DNA from: Pisaster brevispinus
Taxonomy: Eukaryota; Echinodermata; Asteroidea; Forcipulatida; Asteriidae
Direction of reading: 5' to 3'
NCBI GenBank assembly: GCA_023634235.1
Contig: JAMKCF010000020.1
Location: forward strand, 6,386,001 to 6,450,000
Length of the DNA: 64,000 nucleotides
Positions 47,931 to 61,642 of this stretch are shown piece after piece. Positions within the stretch are counted from its first letter, which is position 1. The number at the start of each line of letters is the position of its first letter. The position numbers and the translations under genes are program-made. Under the pieces are notes generated by a model. That model was not told where the DNA came from, made no database searches, and was given only the letters and a program-made list of their open reading frames with translations.

Positions 47931-50900
47931 TGTTTGTTGGTACCAAATTCATCATAGACCAATCTGAACAGTTTGAAAAGTTTTCGTTTCCGATGACCCT
48001 AAGATTGAACCAGATGCTTCAAAACACCCATGTTTCTTGGTACCAAATTCATCACAAAGCAATTTGAGCAGTTAAAAAAGGTTTTTGTCACCGATCAGCC
48101 TAAGATTGAACCAGATGCTTCAGAACACCCATGTTTCTTGGTACCAAATTCATCTTAGACCAATCTGAACAGTTTGAAAAGTTTTTGTCACCGATCAGCC
48201 TGAGATTGAACCAGATGCTTCAGAACACCCATGTTTCTTGGTACCAAATTCATCATAGACCAATCTGAACAGTTTGAAAAGTTTTTGTCACCGATCAGCC
48301 TTAGATTGAACCAGATGCTTCAGAACACCCATGTTTCTTGTTTTAAAATTCATCTTAGACCAATCTGAGTAGTTTATAAAGTTTTCGTCTCCGATCAGCC
48401 TAAGACTGAACCAGTTGCTTCAGAACACCCATGATTCCTATTACAGAATTTAACATATAGCAATCTGAGTAGTTTGAAAAGTTTTCGTCTCCGATGACTC
48501 TAAGTTTGAACCAGATGCTTCAGAACACCCATGTTTCTTGGTACCAAATTCATCATAGACCAATCTGTACAGTTTGAAAAGTTTTTGTCACCGATCAGCC
48601 TAAGATTGAACCAGATGCTTCAGAACACCTATGTTTCTAGGTACCAAATTCATCTTAGACCAATTTGAACAGTTTGAAAAGTTTTCGTCTCCGATCAGCC
48701 TTAGATTGAACCAGTTGCTTCAGAACACCCATGTTTGTTGGTACCAATTTCATCATAGACCAATCTGAACAGTTTGAAAAGTTTTCGTCTCCGATGACCC
48801 TAAGATTGAACCAGATGCTTCAAAACACCCATGTTTCTTCGTACCAAATTCATCATAGACCAATCTGAACAGTTTGAAAAGTTTTCGTTTCCGATGACCC
48901 TAAGATTGAACCAGATGCTTCAGAACACCCATGTTTCTTGGTACCAAATTCATCACAAAGCAATTTGAGCAGTTAAAAAAGGTTTTTGTCACCGATCAGC
49001 CTGAGATTGAACCAGATGCTTCAGAACACCCATGTTTCTTGGTACCAAATTCATCATAGACCAATCTGAACAGTTTGAAAAGTTTTTGTCACCGATCAGC
49101 CTAAGATTGAACCAGATGCTTCAGAACACCCATGATTCCTATTACAGAATTTAACATATAGCAATCTGAGTAGTTTGAAAAGTTTTTGTCTCCGATGACC
49201 CTAAGATTGAACCAGATGTTTCAGAACACCCATTTTTCTTGGTACCAAATTCATCATAGACCAATCTGAACAGTTTGAAAAGTTTTTGTCACCGATCAGC
49301 CTAAGATTGAACCAGATGCTTCAGAACACCCATGTTTCTTGTTTTAAAATTCATCTTAGACCAATCTGAGTAGTTTATAAAGTTTTCGTCTCCGATCAGC
49401 CTAAGATTGAACCAGTTGCTTCAGAACACCCATGAATCCTATTACAGAATTTAACATATAGCAATCTGAGTAGTTTGAAAAGTTTTCGTCTCCGATCAGC
49501 ATTAGATTGAACCAGATGCTTCAGAACACCCATGTTTCTTGGTACCAAATTCATCATAGACCAATTTGAACAGTTTGAAAAGTTTTTGTCTCCGATCAGC
49601 CTGAGATTGAACCAGTTGCTTCAAAAGACCCATGTTTTTAAGTACAGATTTTATCACAGGGCAATCTTGAACAGTTAAAAAAGTTTTCGTCTCCGATCAA
49701 CCTAAGACTGAACCAGTTGCTTCAGAACACCCATGATTCCTATTACAGAATTTAACATATAGCAATCTGAGTAGTTTGAAAAGTTTTCGTCTCCGATGAC
49801 TCTAAGTTTGAACCAGATGCTTCAGAACACCCATGTTTCTTGGTACCAAATTCATCATAGACCAATCTGAACAGTTTGAAAGGTTTTTTTTACCGATCAG
49901 CCTAAGAATGAACCAGATGCTTCAGAACACCCATGTTTCTAGGTACCAAATTCATCATAGACCAATTTGAACAGTTTGAAAAGTTTTCGTCTACGATCAG
50001 CCTTAGATTGAACCAGATGCTTCAGAACACCCATGTTTGTTGGTACCAAATTCATCATAGACCAATCTGAACAGTTTGAAAAGTTTTCGTCTCCGATGAC
50101 CCTAAGATTGAACCAGATGCTTCAAAACACCCATGTTTCTTGGTACCAAATTCATCATAGATCAATCTGAACGGTTTGAAAAGTTTTCGTCTCCGATCAG
50201 CCTAAGATTGAACCAGTTGCTTCAGAACATCCATGATTCCTATAACAGAAATCATCACAGAGCAATTTGAGCAGTTAAAAAAGGTTTTTGTCTCCGATCA
50301 GCCTGAGATTAAACCAGTTGCTTCAAAACACCCATGATTCCTATTACAGAATTTAACATATAGCAATCTGAGTAGTTTGAAAAGTTTTTGTCTCCGATGA
50401 CCCTAAGATTGAACCAGATGCTTCAGAACACCCATGTTTCTTGGTACCAAATTCATCTTAGACCAATCTGAACAGTTTGAAAAGTTTTCGTCTCCGATGA
50501 CCCTAAGATTGAACCAGATGCTTCAGAACACCCATGTTTGTTGGTACCAAATTCATCATATACCAATCTGAACGGTTTGAAAAGTTTTCGTCTCCGATCA
50601 GCCTAAGATTGAACCAGTTGCTTCAGAACATCCATGATTCCTATTACAGAAATCATCACAGAGCAATTTGAGCAGTTAAAAAAGGTTTTTGTCTCCGATC
50701 AGCCTGAGATTAAACCAGTTGCTTCAAAACACCCATGATTTCTATTACAGAATTTAACATATAGCAATCTGAGTAGTTTGAAAAGTTTTTGTCTCCGATG
50801 ACCCTAAAATTGAACCAGATGCTTCAGAACACCCATGTTTCTTGGTACCAAATTCATCTTAGACCAATCTGAACAGTTTGAAAAGTTTTCGTCTCCGATG

Positions 50901-51431
50901 ACCCTAAGATTGAACCAGATGCTTCAAAACACCCATGTTTCTTGGTACCAAATTCATCTTAGACCAATTTGAACAGTTTGAAAAGTTTTCGTCTCCGATC
51001 AGCCTTAGATTGAACCAATGCTTCAGAACACCCATGTTTGTTGGTACTAAATTCATCATAGACCAATCTGAACAGTTTGAAAAGTATTCGTCTCCGATGA
51101 CCCTAAGATTGAACAAGATGCTTCAAAACACCCATGTTTCTTGGTACCAATTCATGATAGACCAATCTGAACAGTTTGAAAAGTTTTTGTCTCCGATCAG
51201 CCTAAGATTGAACCAGTTGCTTCAGAATACCCATGAATCCTATTACAGAATTTAACATATAGCAATCTGAGTAGTTTGAAAAGTTTTCGTCTCCGATGAC
51301 CCTAAGATTGAACCAGATGCTTCAAAACACCCATGATTCCTATTACAGAATTAACATATAGCAATCTGAGTAGTTTGAAAAGTTTTTGTCTCCGATGACC
51401 CTAAGATTGAACCAGATGCTTCAGAACACCC
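47931..51431 (+). repeat. 3.5-kb block repeated 8,304 bp downstream
   Basis: It matches 56,235-59,62x at 8,304 bp, including GATTGAACCAG with CAATCTGTACAG (48,565/56,869), ACACCTATGTTTC and GTTTCTTCGTACC. The first 700 bp (47,931-48,630) occur only in these two places. From 48,631 the sequence also matches the tandem 2,801-bp copy. Confidence 0.88.
48631..51431 (+). repeat. 2,801-bp tandem higher-order unit, copy 1
   Basis: The unit is followed directly by a second copy (51,432-54,232) at exactly 2,801 bp. It contains the 2-kb five-copy unit plus an internal 401-bp-offset duplication of the C cassette (ACGGTTTG at 50,171 and 50,572). It is 28 monomers long with balanced indels. I saw no substitutions between the two copies in the lines I compared. 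Confidence 0.9.
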
Positions 51432-54232
51432 ATGTTTCTAGGTACCAAATTCATCTTAGACCAATTTGAACAGTTTGAAAAGTTTTCGTCTCCGATCAGC
51501 CTTAGATTGAACCAGTTGCTTCAGAACACCCATGTTTGTTGGTACCAATTTCATCATAGACCAATCTGAACAGTTTGAAAAGTTTTCGTCTCCGATGACC
51601 CTAAGATTGAACCAGATGCTTCAAAACACCCATGTTTCTTCGTACCAAATTCATCATAGACCAATCTGAACAGTTTGAAAAGTTTTCGTTTCCGATGACC
51701 CTAAGATTGAACCAGATGCTTCAGAACACCCATGTTTCTTGGTACCAAATTCATCACAAAGCAATTTGAGCAGTTAAAAAAGGTTTTTGTCACCGATCAG
51801 CCTGAGATTGAACCAGATGCTTCAGAACACCCATGTTTCTTGGTACCAAATTCATCATAGACCAATCTGAACAGTTTGAAAAGTTTTTGTCACCGATCAG
51901 CCTAAGATTGAACCAGATGCTTCAGAACACCCATGATTCCTATTACAGAATTTAACATATAGCAATCTGAGTAGTTTGAAAAGTTTTTGTCTCCGATGAC
52001 CCTAAGATTGAACCAGATGTTTCAGAACACCCATTTTTCTTGGTACCAAATTCATCATAGACCAATCTGAACAGTTTGAAAAGTTTTTGTCACCGATCAG
52101 CCTAAGATTGAACCAGATGCTTCAGAACACCCATGTTTCTTGTTTTAAAATTCATCTTAGACCAATCTGAGTAGTTTATAAAGTTTTCGTCTCCGATCAG
52201 CCTAAGATTGAACCAGTTGCTTCAGAACACCCATGAATCCTATTACAGAATTTAACATATAGCAATCTGAGTAGTTTGAAAAGTTTTCGTCTCCGATCAG
52301 CATTAGATTGAACCAGATGCTTCAGAACACCCATGTTTCTTGGTACCAAATTCATCATAGACCAATTTGAACAGTTTGAAAAGTTTTTGTCTCCGATCAG
52401 CCTGAGATTGAACCAGTTGCTTCAAAAGACCCATGTTTTTAAGTACAGATTTTATCACAGGGCAATCTTGAACAGTTAAAAAAGTTTTCGTCTCCGATCA
52501 ACCTAAGACTGAACCAGTTGCTTCAGAACACCCATGATTCCTATTACAGAATTTAACATATAGCAATCTGAGTAGTTTGAAAAGTTTTCGTCTCCGATGA
52601 CTCTAAGTTTGAACCAGATGCTTCAGAACACCCATGTTTCTTGGTACCAAATTCATCATAGACCAATCTGAACAGTTTGAAAGGTTTTTTTTACCGATCA
52701 GCCTAAGAATGAACCAGATGCTTCAGAACACCCATGTTTCTAGGTACCAAATTCATCATAGACCAATTTGAACAGTTTGAAAAGTTTTCGTCTACGATCA
52801 GCCTTAGATTGAACCAGATGCTTCAGAACACCCATGTTTGTTGGTACCAAATTCATCATAGACCAATCTGAACAGTTTGAAAAGTTTTCGTCTCCGATGA
52901 CCCTAAGATTGAACCAGATGCTTCAAAACACCCATGTTTCTTGGTACCAAATTCATCATAGATCAATCTGAACGGTTTGAAAAGTTTTCGTCTCCGATCA
53001 GCCTAAGATTGAACCAGTTGCTTCAGAACATCCATGATTCCTATAACAGAAATCATCACAGAGCAATTTGAGCAGTTAAAAAAGGTTTTTGTCTCCGATC
53101 AGCCTGAGATTAAACCAGTTGCTTCAAAACACCCATGATTCCTATTACAGAATTTAACATATAGCAATCTGAGTAGTTTGAAAAGTTTTTGTCTCCGATG
53201 ACCCTAAGATTGAACCAGATGCTTCAGAACACCCATGTTTCTTGGTACCAAATTCATCTTAGACCAATCTGAACAGTTTGAAAAGTTTTCGTCTCCGATG
53301 ACCCTAAGATTGAACCAGATGCTTCAGAACACCCATGTTTGTTGGTACCAAATTCATCATATACCAATCTGAACGGTTTGAAAAGTTTTCGTCTCCGATC
53401 AGCCTAAGATTGAACCAGTTGCTTCAGAACATCCATGATTCCTATTACAGAAATCATCACAGAGCAATTTGAGCAGTTAAAAAAGGTTTTTGTCTCCGAT
53501 CAGCCTGAGATTAAACCAGTTGCTTCAAAACACCCATGATTTCTATTACAGAATTTAACATATAGCAATCTGAGTAGTTTGAAAAGTTTTTGTCTCCGAT
53601 GACCCTAAAATTGAACCAGATGCTTCAGAACACCCATGTTTCTTGGTACCAAATTCATCTTAGACCAATCTGAACAGTTTGAAAAGTTTTCGTCTCCGAT
53701 GACCCTAAGATTGAACCAGATGCTTCAAAACACCCATGTTTCTTGGTACCAAATTCATCTTAGACCAATTTGAACAGTTTGAAAAGTTTTCGTCTCCGAT
53801 CAGCCTTAGATTGAACCAATGCTTCAGAACACCCATGTTTGTTGGTACTAAATTCATCATAGACCAATCTGAACAGTTTGAAAAGTATTCGTCTCCGATG
53901 ACCCTAAGATTGAACAAGATGCTTCAAAACACCCATGTTTCTTGGTACCAATTCATGATAGACCAATCTGAACAGTTTGAAAAGTTTTTGTCTCCGATCA
54001 GCCTAAGATTGAACCAGTTGCTTCAGAATACCCATGAATCCTATTACAGAATTTAACATATAGCAATCTGAGTAGTTTGAAAAGTTTTCGTCTCCGATGA
54101 CCCTAAGATTGAACCAGATGCTTCAAAACACCCATGATTCCTATTACAGAATTAACATATAGCAATCTGAGTAGTTTGAAAAGTTTTTGTCTCCGATGAC
54201 CCTAAGATTGAACCAGATGCTTCAGAACACCC
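51432..54232 (+). repeat. 2,801-bp tandem higher-order unit, copy 2
   Basis: Partner of 48,631-51,431. The junction is seen in GTTTCTAGGTACC: copy 1 has ACACCTATG before it (48,628), copy 2 has ACACCCATG (51,430), taken from the end of copy 1. After 54,232 the array continues with GTTTCTTGGTACC and a different order. Confidence 0.9.
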
Positions 54233-56238
54233 ATGTTTCTTGGTACCAAATTCATCTTAGACCAATTTGAACAGTTTGAAAAGTTTTCGTCACCGATCAG
54301 CCTAAGATTGAACCAGATGCTTCAGAACACCCATGTTTCTTTTTACCAAATTCATCTTAGACCAATCTGAACAGTTTGAAAAGTTTTCGTCTCCGATGAC
54401 CCTAAGATTGAACCAGATGCTTCAGAACACCCATGTTTCTTGGTACCAATTTTATCATAGACCAATCTGAACAGTTTGAAAAGTTTTTGTCACCGATTAG
54501 CCTAAGATTGAACCAGATGCTTCAGAACACCCATGATTCCTATTACAGAATTTAACATATAGCAATCTGAGTAGTTTGAAAAGTTTTTGTCTCCGATGAC
54601 CCTAAGATTGAACCAGATGCTTCAGAACACCCATGTTTCTTGGTACCAAATTCATCTTAGACCAATTTGAACAGTTTGAAAAGTTTTCGTCTCCGATCAG
54701 CCTTAGATTGAACCAGATGCTTAAGAACACCCATGTTTCTTGGTACCAAATTCATCATAGACCAATCTGAACAGTTTGAAAAGTTTTTGTCACCGATCAG
54801 CCTAAGATTGAACCAGATGCTTCAGAACACCCATGATTCCTATTACAGAATTTAACAAATAGCAATCTGAGTAGTTTGAAAAGTTTTCGTCTCCGATGAC
54901 CCTAAGTTTGAACCAGATGCTTCAGAACACCCATGTTTCTTGGTACCAAATTCATCATAGACCAATCTGAACAGTTTGAAAAGTTGTTGTCACCGATCAG
55001 CCTAAGATTGAACCAGATGCTTCAGAACACCCATGTTTCTTGTTTTAAAATTCATCATAGAGCAATCTGAGTAGTTTATAAAGTTTTCGTCTCCGATCAG
55101 CCTAAGATTGAACCAGTTGCTTCAGAACACCCATGAATCCTATTACAGAATCTAACATATAGCAATCTGAGTAGTTTGAAAAGTTTTTGTCTCCGATCAG
55201 CCTGAGATTGAACCAGTTGCTTCAAAAGACCCATGTTTCTTGGTACCAAATTCATCATAGACCAATCTGAACAGTTTGAAAAGTTTTTGTCACCGATCAG
55301 CCTAAGATTGAACCAGATGCTTCAGAACACCCATGTTTGTCGGTACCAAATTCATCATAGACCAATCTGAACAGTTTGAAAAGTTTTCGTCTCCGATGAC
55401 CCTAAGATTGAACCAGATGCTTCAGAACACCCATGTTTGTTGGTACCAAATTTATCATAGACCAATCTGAACAGTTTGAAAAGTTTTCGTCTCCGATCAG
55501 CCTTAGATTGAACCAGATGTTTCAGAACACCCATGTTTCTTGGTACAAAATTCATCATAGACCAATCTGAACAGTTTGAAAAGTTTTTGTCACCGATTAG
55601 CCTAAGATTGAACCAGATGCTTCAGAACACCCATGTTTCTTTTTACCAAATTCATCTTAGACCAATCTGAACGGTTTGAAAAGTTTTCGTCTCCGATCAG
55701 CCTAAGATTGAACAAGATGCTTCAGAACACCCATGATTCCTATTACAGAATTTAACAAATAGCAATCTGAGTAGTTTGAAAAGTTTTTGTCTCCGATGAC
55801 CCTAAGATTGAACCAGATGCTTCAGAACACCCATGTTTCTTGGTACCAAATTCATCATAGACCAATCTGAACAGTTTGAAAAGTTTTCGTCTCCGATCAG
55901 CCTTAGATTGAACCAGATGCTTCAGAACACCCATGTTTCTTCGTACCAAATTCATCATAGACCAATCTGAACAGTTTGAAAAGTTTTCGTTTCCGATGAC
56001 CCTAAGATTGAACCAGTTGCTTCAGAACATCCATGATTCCTATTACAGAAATCATCACAGAGCAATTTGAGCAGTTAAAAAAGGTTTTTGTCTCCGATCA
56101 GCCTGAGATTGAACCAGTTGCTTCAAAACACCCATGATTCCTATTACAGAATTTAACATATAGCAATCTGAGTAGTTTGAAAAGTTTTTGTCTCCGATGA
56201 CCCTAAGATCAAACCAGATGCTTCAGAACACCCATGTT
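51432..56238 (+). repeat. About 4.8-kb block, copy 1 (offset 5,503/5,404 bp)
   Basis: It matches 56,935-61,642. The offset is 5,503 bp up to about 54,110 and 5,404 bp after, because this copy keeps a 99-bp class B monomer (about 54,126-54,224) that the other lacks. Markers in the second half are ACCAATTTTATCATAG, CAGAATCTAACATAT, GTTTGTCGGTACC, GGTACAAAATTC and AAGATCAAACC. Confidence 0.9.
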
Positions 56239-56934
56239 TGTTGGTACCAAATTCATCATAGACCAATCTGAACAGTTTGAAAAGTTTTCGTTTCCGATGA
56301 CCCTAAGATTGAACCAGATGCTTCAAAACACCCATGTTTCTTGGTACCAAATTCATCACAAAGCAATTTGAGCAGTTAAAAAAGGTTTTTGTCACCGATC
56401 AGCCTAAGATTGAACCAGATGCTTCAGAACACCCATGTTTCTTGGTACCAAATTCATCTTAGACCAATCTGAACAGTTTGAAAAGTTTTTGTCACCGATC
56501 AGCCTGAGATTGAACCAGATGCTTCAGAACACCCATGTTTCTTGGTACCAAATTCATCATAGACCAATCTGAACAGTTTGAAAAGTTTTTGTCACCGATC
56601 AGCCTTAGATTGAACCAGATGCTTCAGAACACCCATGTTTCTTGTTTTAAAATTCATCTTAGACCAATCTGAGTAGTTTATAAAGTTTTCGTCTCCGATC
56701 AGCCTAAGACTGAACCAGTTGCTTCAGAACACCCATGATTCCTATTACAGAATTTAACATATAGCAATCTGAGTAGTTTGAAAAGTTTTCGTCTCCGATG
56801 ACTCTAAGTTTGAACCAGATGCTTCAGAACACCCATGTTTCTTGGTACCAAATTCATCATAGACCAATCTGTACAGTTTGAAAAGTTTTTGTCACCGATC
56901 AGCCTAAGATTGAACCAGATGCTTCAGAACACCT

Positions 56935-59900
56935 ATGTTTCTAGGTACCAAATTCATCTTAGACCAATTTGAACAGTTTGAAAAGTTTTCGTCTCCGATC
57001 AGCCTTAGATTGAACCAGTTGCTTCAGAACACCCATGTTTGTTGGTACCAATTTCATCATAGACCAATCTGAACAGTTTGAAAAGTTTTCGTCTCCGATG
57101 ACCCTAAGATTGAACCAGATGCTTCAAAACACCCATGTTTCTTCGTACCAAATTCATCATAGACCAATCTGAACAGTTTGAAAAGTTTTCGTTTCCGATG
57201 ACCCTAAGATTGAACCAGATGCTTCAGAACACCCATGTTTCTTGGTACCAAATTCATCACAAAGCAATTTGAACAGTTAAAAAAGGTTTTTGTCACCGAT
57301 CAGCCTGAGATTGAACCAGATGCTTCAGAACACCCATGTTTCTTGGTACCAAATTCATCATAGACCAATCTGAACAGTTTGAAAAGTTTTTGTCACCGAT
57401 CAGCCTAAGATTGAACCAGATGCTTCAGAACACCCATGATTCCTATTACAGAATTTAACATATAGCAATCTGAGTAGTTTGAAAAGTTTTTGTCTCCGAT
57501 GACCCTAAGATTGAACCAGATGTTTCAGAACACCCATTTTTCTTGGTACCAAATTCATCATAGACCAATCTGAACAGTTTGAAAAGTTTTTGTCACCGAT
57601 CAGCCTAAGATTGAACCAGATGCTTCAGAACACCCATGTTTCTTGTTTTAAAATTCATCTTAGACCAATCTGAGTAGTTTATAAAGTTTTCGTCTCCGAT
57701 CAGCCTAAGATTGAACCAGTTGCTTCAGAACACCCATGAATCCTATTACAGAATTTAACATATAGCAATCTGAGTAGTTTGAAAAGTTTTCGTCTCCGAT
57801 CAGCATTAGATTGAACCAGATGCTTCAGAACACCCATGTTTCTTGGTACCAAATTCATCATAGACCAATTTGAACAGTTTGAAAAGTTTTTGTCTCCGAT
57901 CAGCCTGAGATTGAACCAGTTGCTTCAAAAGACCCATGTTTTTAAGTACAGATTTTATCACAGGGCAATCTTGAACAGTTAAAAAAGTTTTCGTCTCCGA
58001 TCAACCTAAGACTGAACCAGTTGCTTCAGAACACCCATGATTCCTATTACAGAATTTAACATATAGCAATCTGAGTAGTTTGAAAAGTTTTCGTCTCCGA
58101 TGACTCTAAGTTTGAACCAGATGCTTCAGAACACCCATGTTTCTTGGTACCAAATTCATCATAGACCAATCTGAACAGTTTGAAAGGTTTTTTTTACCGA
58201 TCAGCCTAAGAATGAACCAGATGCTTCAGAACACCCATGTTTCTAGGTACCAAATTCATCATAGACCAATTTGAACAGTTTGAAAAGTTTTCGTCTACGA
58301 TCAGCCTTAGATTGAACCAGATGCTTCAGAACACCCATGTTTGTTGGTACCAAATTCATCATAGACCAATCTGAACAGTTTGAAAAGTTTTCGTCTCCGA
58401 TGACCCTAAGATTGAACCAGATGCTTCAAAACACCCATGTTTCTTGGTACCAAATTCATCATAGATCAATCTGAACGGTTTGAAAAGTTTTCGTCTCCGA
58501 TCAGCCTAAGATTGAACCAGTTGCTTCAGAACATCCATGATTCCTATAACAGAAATCATCACAGAGCAATTTGAGCAGTTAAAAAAGGTTTTTGTCTCCG
58601 ATCAGCCTGAGATTAAACCAGTTGCTTCAAAACACCCATGATTCCTATTACAGAATTTAACATATAGCAATCTGAGTAGTTTGAAAAGTTTTTGTCTCCG
58701 ATGACCCTAAGATTGAACCAGATGCTTCAGAACACCCATGTTTCTTGGTACCAAATTCATCTTAGACCAATCTGAACAGTTTGAAAAGTTTTCGTCTCCG
58801 ATGACCCTAAGATTGAACCAGATGCTTCAGAACACCCATGTTTGTTGGTACCAAATTCATCATATACCAATCTGAACGGTTTGAAAAGTTTTCGTCTCCG
58901 ATCAGCCTAAGATTGAACCAGTTGCTTCAGAACATCCATGATTCCTATTACAGAAATCATCACAGAGCAATTTGAGCAGTTAAAAAAGGTTTTTGTCTCC
59001 GATCAGCCTGAGATTAAACCAGTTGCTTCAAAACACCCATGATTTCTATTACAGAATTTAACATATAGCAATCTGAGTAGTTTGAAAAGTTTTTGTCTCC
59101 GATGACCCTAAAATTGAACCAGATGCTTCAGAACACCCATGTTTCTTGGTACCAAATTCATCTTAGACCAATCTGAACAGTTTGAAAAGTTTTCGTCTCC
59201 GATGACCCTAAGATTGAACCAGATGCTTCAAAACACCCATGTTTCTTGGTACCAAATTCATCTTAGACCAATTTGAACAGTTTGAAAAGTTTTCGTCTCC
59301 GATCAGCCTTAGATTGAACCAATGCTTCAGAACACCCATGTTTGTTGGTACTAAATTCATCATAGACCAATCTGAACAGTTTGAAAAGTATTCGTCTCCG
59401 ATGACCCTAAGATTGAACAAGATGCTTCAAAACACCCATGTTTCTTGGTACCAATTCATGATAGACCAATCTGAACAGTTTGAAAAGTTTTTGTCTCCGA
59501 TCAGCCTAAGATTGAACCAGTTGCTTCAGAATACCCATGAATCCTATTACAGAATTTAACATATAGCAATCTGAGTAGTTTGAAAAGTTTTCGTCTCCGA
59601 TGACCCTAAGATTGAACCAGATGCTTCAGAACACCCATGTTTCTTGGTACCAAATTCATCTTAGACCAATTTGAACAGTTTGAAAAGTTTTCGTCACCGA
59701 TCAGCCTAAGATTGAACCAGATGCTTCAGAACACCCATGTTTCTTTTTACCAAATTCATCTTAGACCAATCTGAACAGTTTGAAAAGTTTTCGTCTCCGA
59801 TGACCCTAAGATTGAACCAGATGCTTCAGAACACCCATGTTTCTTGGTACCAATTTTATCATAGACCAATCTGAACAGTTTGAAAAGTTTTTGTCACCGA

Positions 59901-61642
59901 TTAGCCTAAGATTGAACCAGATGCTTCAGAACACCCATGATTCCTATTACAGAATTTAACATATAGCAATCTGAGTAGTTTGAAAAGTTTTTGTCTCCGA
60001 TGACCCTAAGATTGAACCAGATGCTTCAGAACACCCATGTTTCTTGGTACCAAATTCATCTTAGACCAATTTGAACAGTTTGAAAAGTTTTCGTCTCCGA
60101 TCAGCCTTAGATTGAACCAGATGCTTAAGAACACCCATGTTTCTTGGTACCAAATTCATCATAGACCAATCTGAACAGTTTGAAAAGTTTTTGTCACCGA
60201 TCAGCCTAAGATTGAACCAGATGCTTCAGAACACCCATGATTCCTATTACAGAATTTAACAAATAGCAATCTGAGTAGTTTGAAAAGTTTTCGTCTCCGA
60301 TGACCCTAAGTTTGAACCAGATGCTTCAGAACACCCATGTTTCTTGGTACCAAATTCATCATAGACCAATCTGAACAGTTTGAAAAGTTGTTGTCACCGA
60401 TCAGCCTAAGATTGAACCAGATGCTTCAGAACACCCATGTTTCTTGTTTTAAAATTCATCATAGAGCAATCTGAGTAGTTTATAAAGTTTTCGTCTCCGA
60501 TCAGCCTAAGATTGAACCAGTTGCTTCAGAACACCCATGAATCCTATTACAGAATCTAACATATAGCAATCTGAGTAGTTTGAAAAGTTTTTGTCTCCGA
60601 TCAGCCTGAGATTGAACCAGTTGCTTCAAAAGACCCATGTTTCTTGGTACCAAATTCATCATAGACCAATCTGAACAGTTTGAAAAGTTTTTGTCACCGA
60701 TCAGCCTAAGATTGAACCAGATGCTTCAGAACACCCATGTTTGTCGGTACCAAATTCATCATAGACCAATCTGAACAGTTTGAAAAGTTTTCGTCTCCGA
60801 TGACCCTAAGATTGAACCAGATGCTTCAGAACACCCATGTTTGTTGGTACCAAATTTATCATAGACCAATCTGAACAGTTTGAAAAGTTTTCGTCTCCGA
60901 TCAGCCTTAGATTGAACCAGATGTTTCAGAACACCCATGTTTCTTGGTACAAAATTCATCATAGACCAATCTGAACAGTTTGAAAAGTTTTTGTCACCGA
61001 TTAGCCTAAGATTGAACCAGATGCTTCAGAACACCCATGTTTCTTTTTACCAAATTCATCTTAGACCAATCTGAACGGTTTGAAAAGTTTTCGTCTCCGA
61101 TCAGCCTAAGATTGAACAAGATGCTTCAGAACACCCATGATTCCTATTACAGAATTTAACAAATAGCAATCTGAGTAGTTTGAAAAGTTTTTGTCTCCGA
61201 TGACCCTAAGATTGAACCAGATGCTTCAGAACACCCATGTTTCTTGGTACCAAATTCATCATAGACCAATCTGAACAGTTTGAAAAGTTTTCGTCTCCGA
61301 TCAGCCTTAGATTGAACCAGATGCTTCAGAACACCCATGTTTCTTCGTACCAAATTCATCATAGACCAATCTGAACAGTTTGAAAAGTTTTCGTTTCCGA
61401 TGACCCTAAGATTGAACCAGTTGCTTCAGAACATCCATGATTCCTATTACAGAAATCATCACAGAGCAATTTGAGCAGTTAAAAAAGGTTTTTGTCTCCG
61501 ATCAGCCTGAGATTGAACCAGTTGCTTCAAAACACCCATGATTCCTATTACAGAATTTAACATATAGCAATCTGAGTAGTTTGAAAAGTTTTTGTCTCCG
61601 ATGACCCTAAGATCAAACCAGATGCTTCAGAACACCCATGTT
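56935..61642 (+). repeat. About 4.7-kb block, copy 2 (offset 5,503/5,404 bp)
   Basis: Partner of 51,432-56,238, one 99-bp monomer shorter. The match ends just after AAGATCAAACC, where this copy reads CATGTTTCTTGG and the other CATGTTTGTTGG. Its upstream neighbour (56,235-56,934) matches 47,931-48,630, so the copied segment began upstream of the 2,801-bp unit. Confidence 0.9.
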
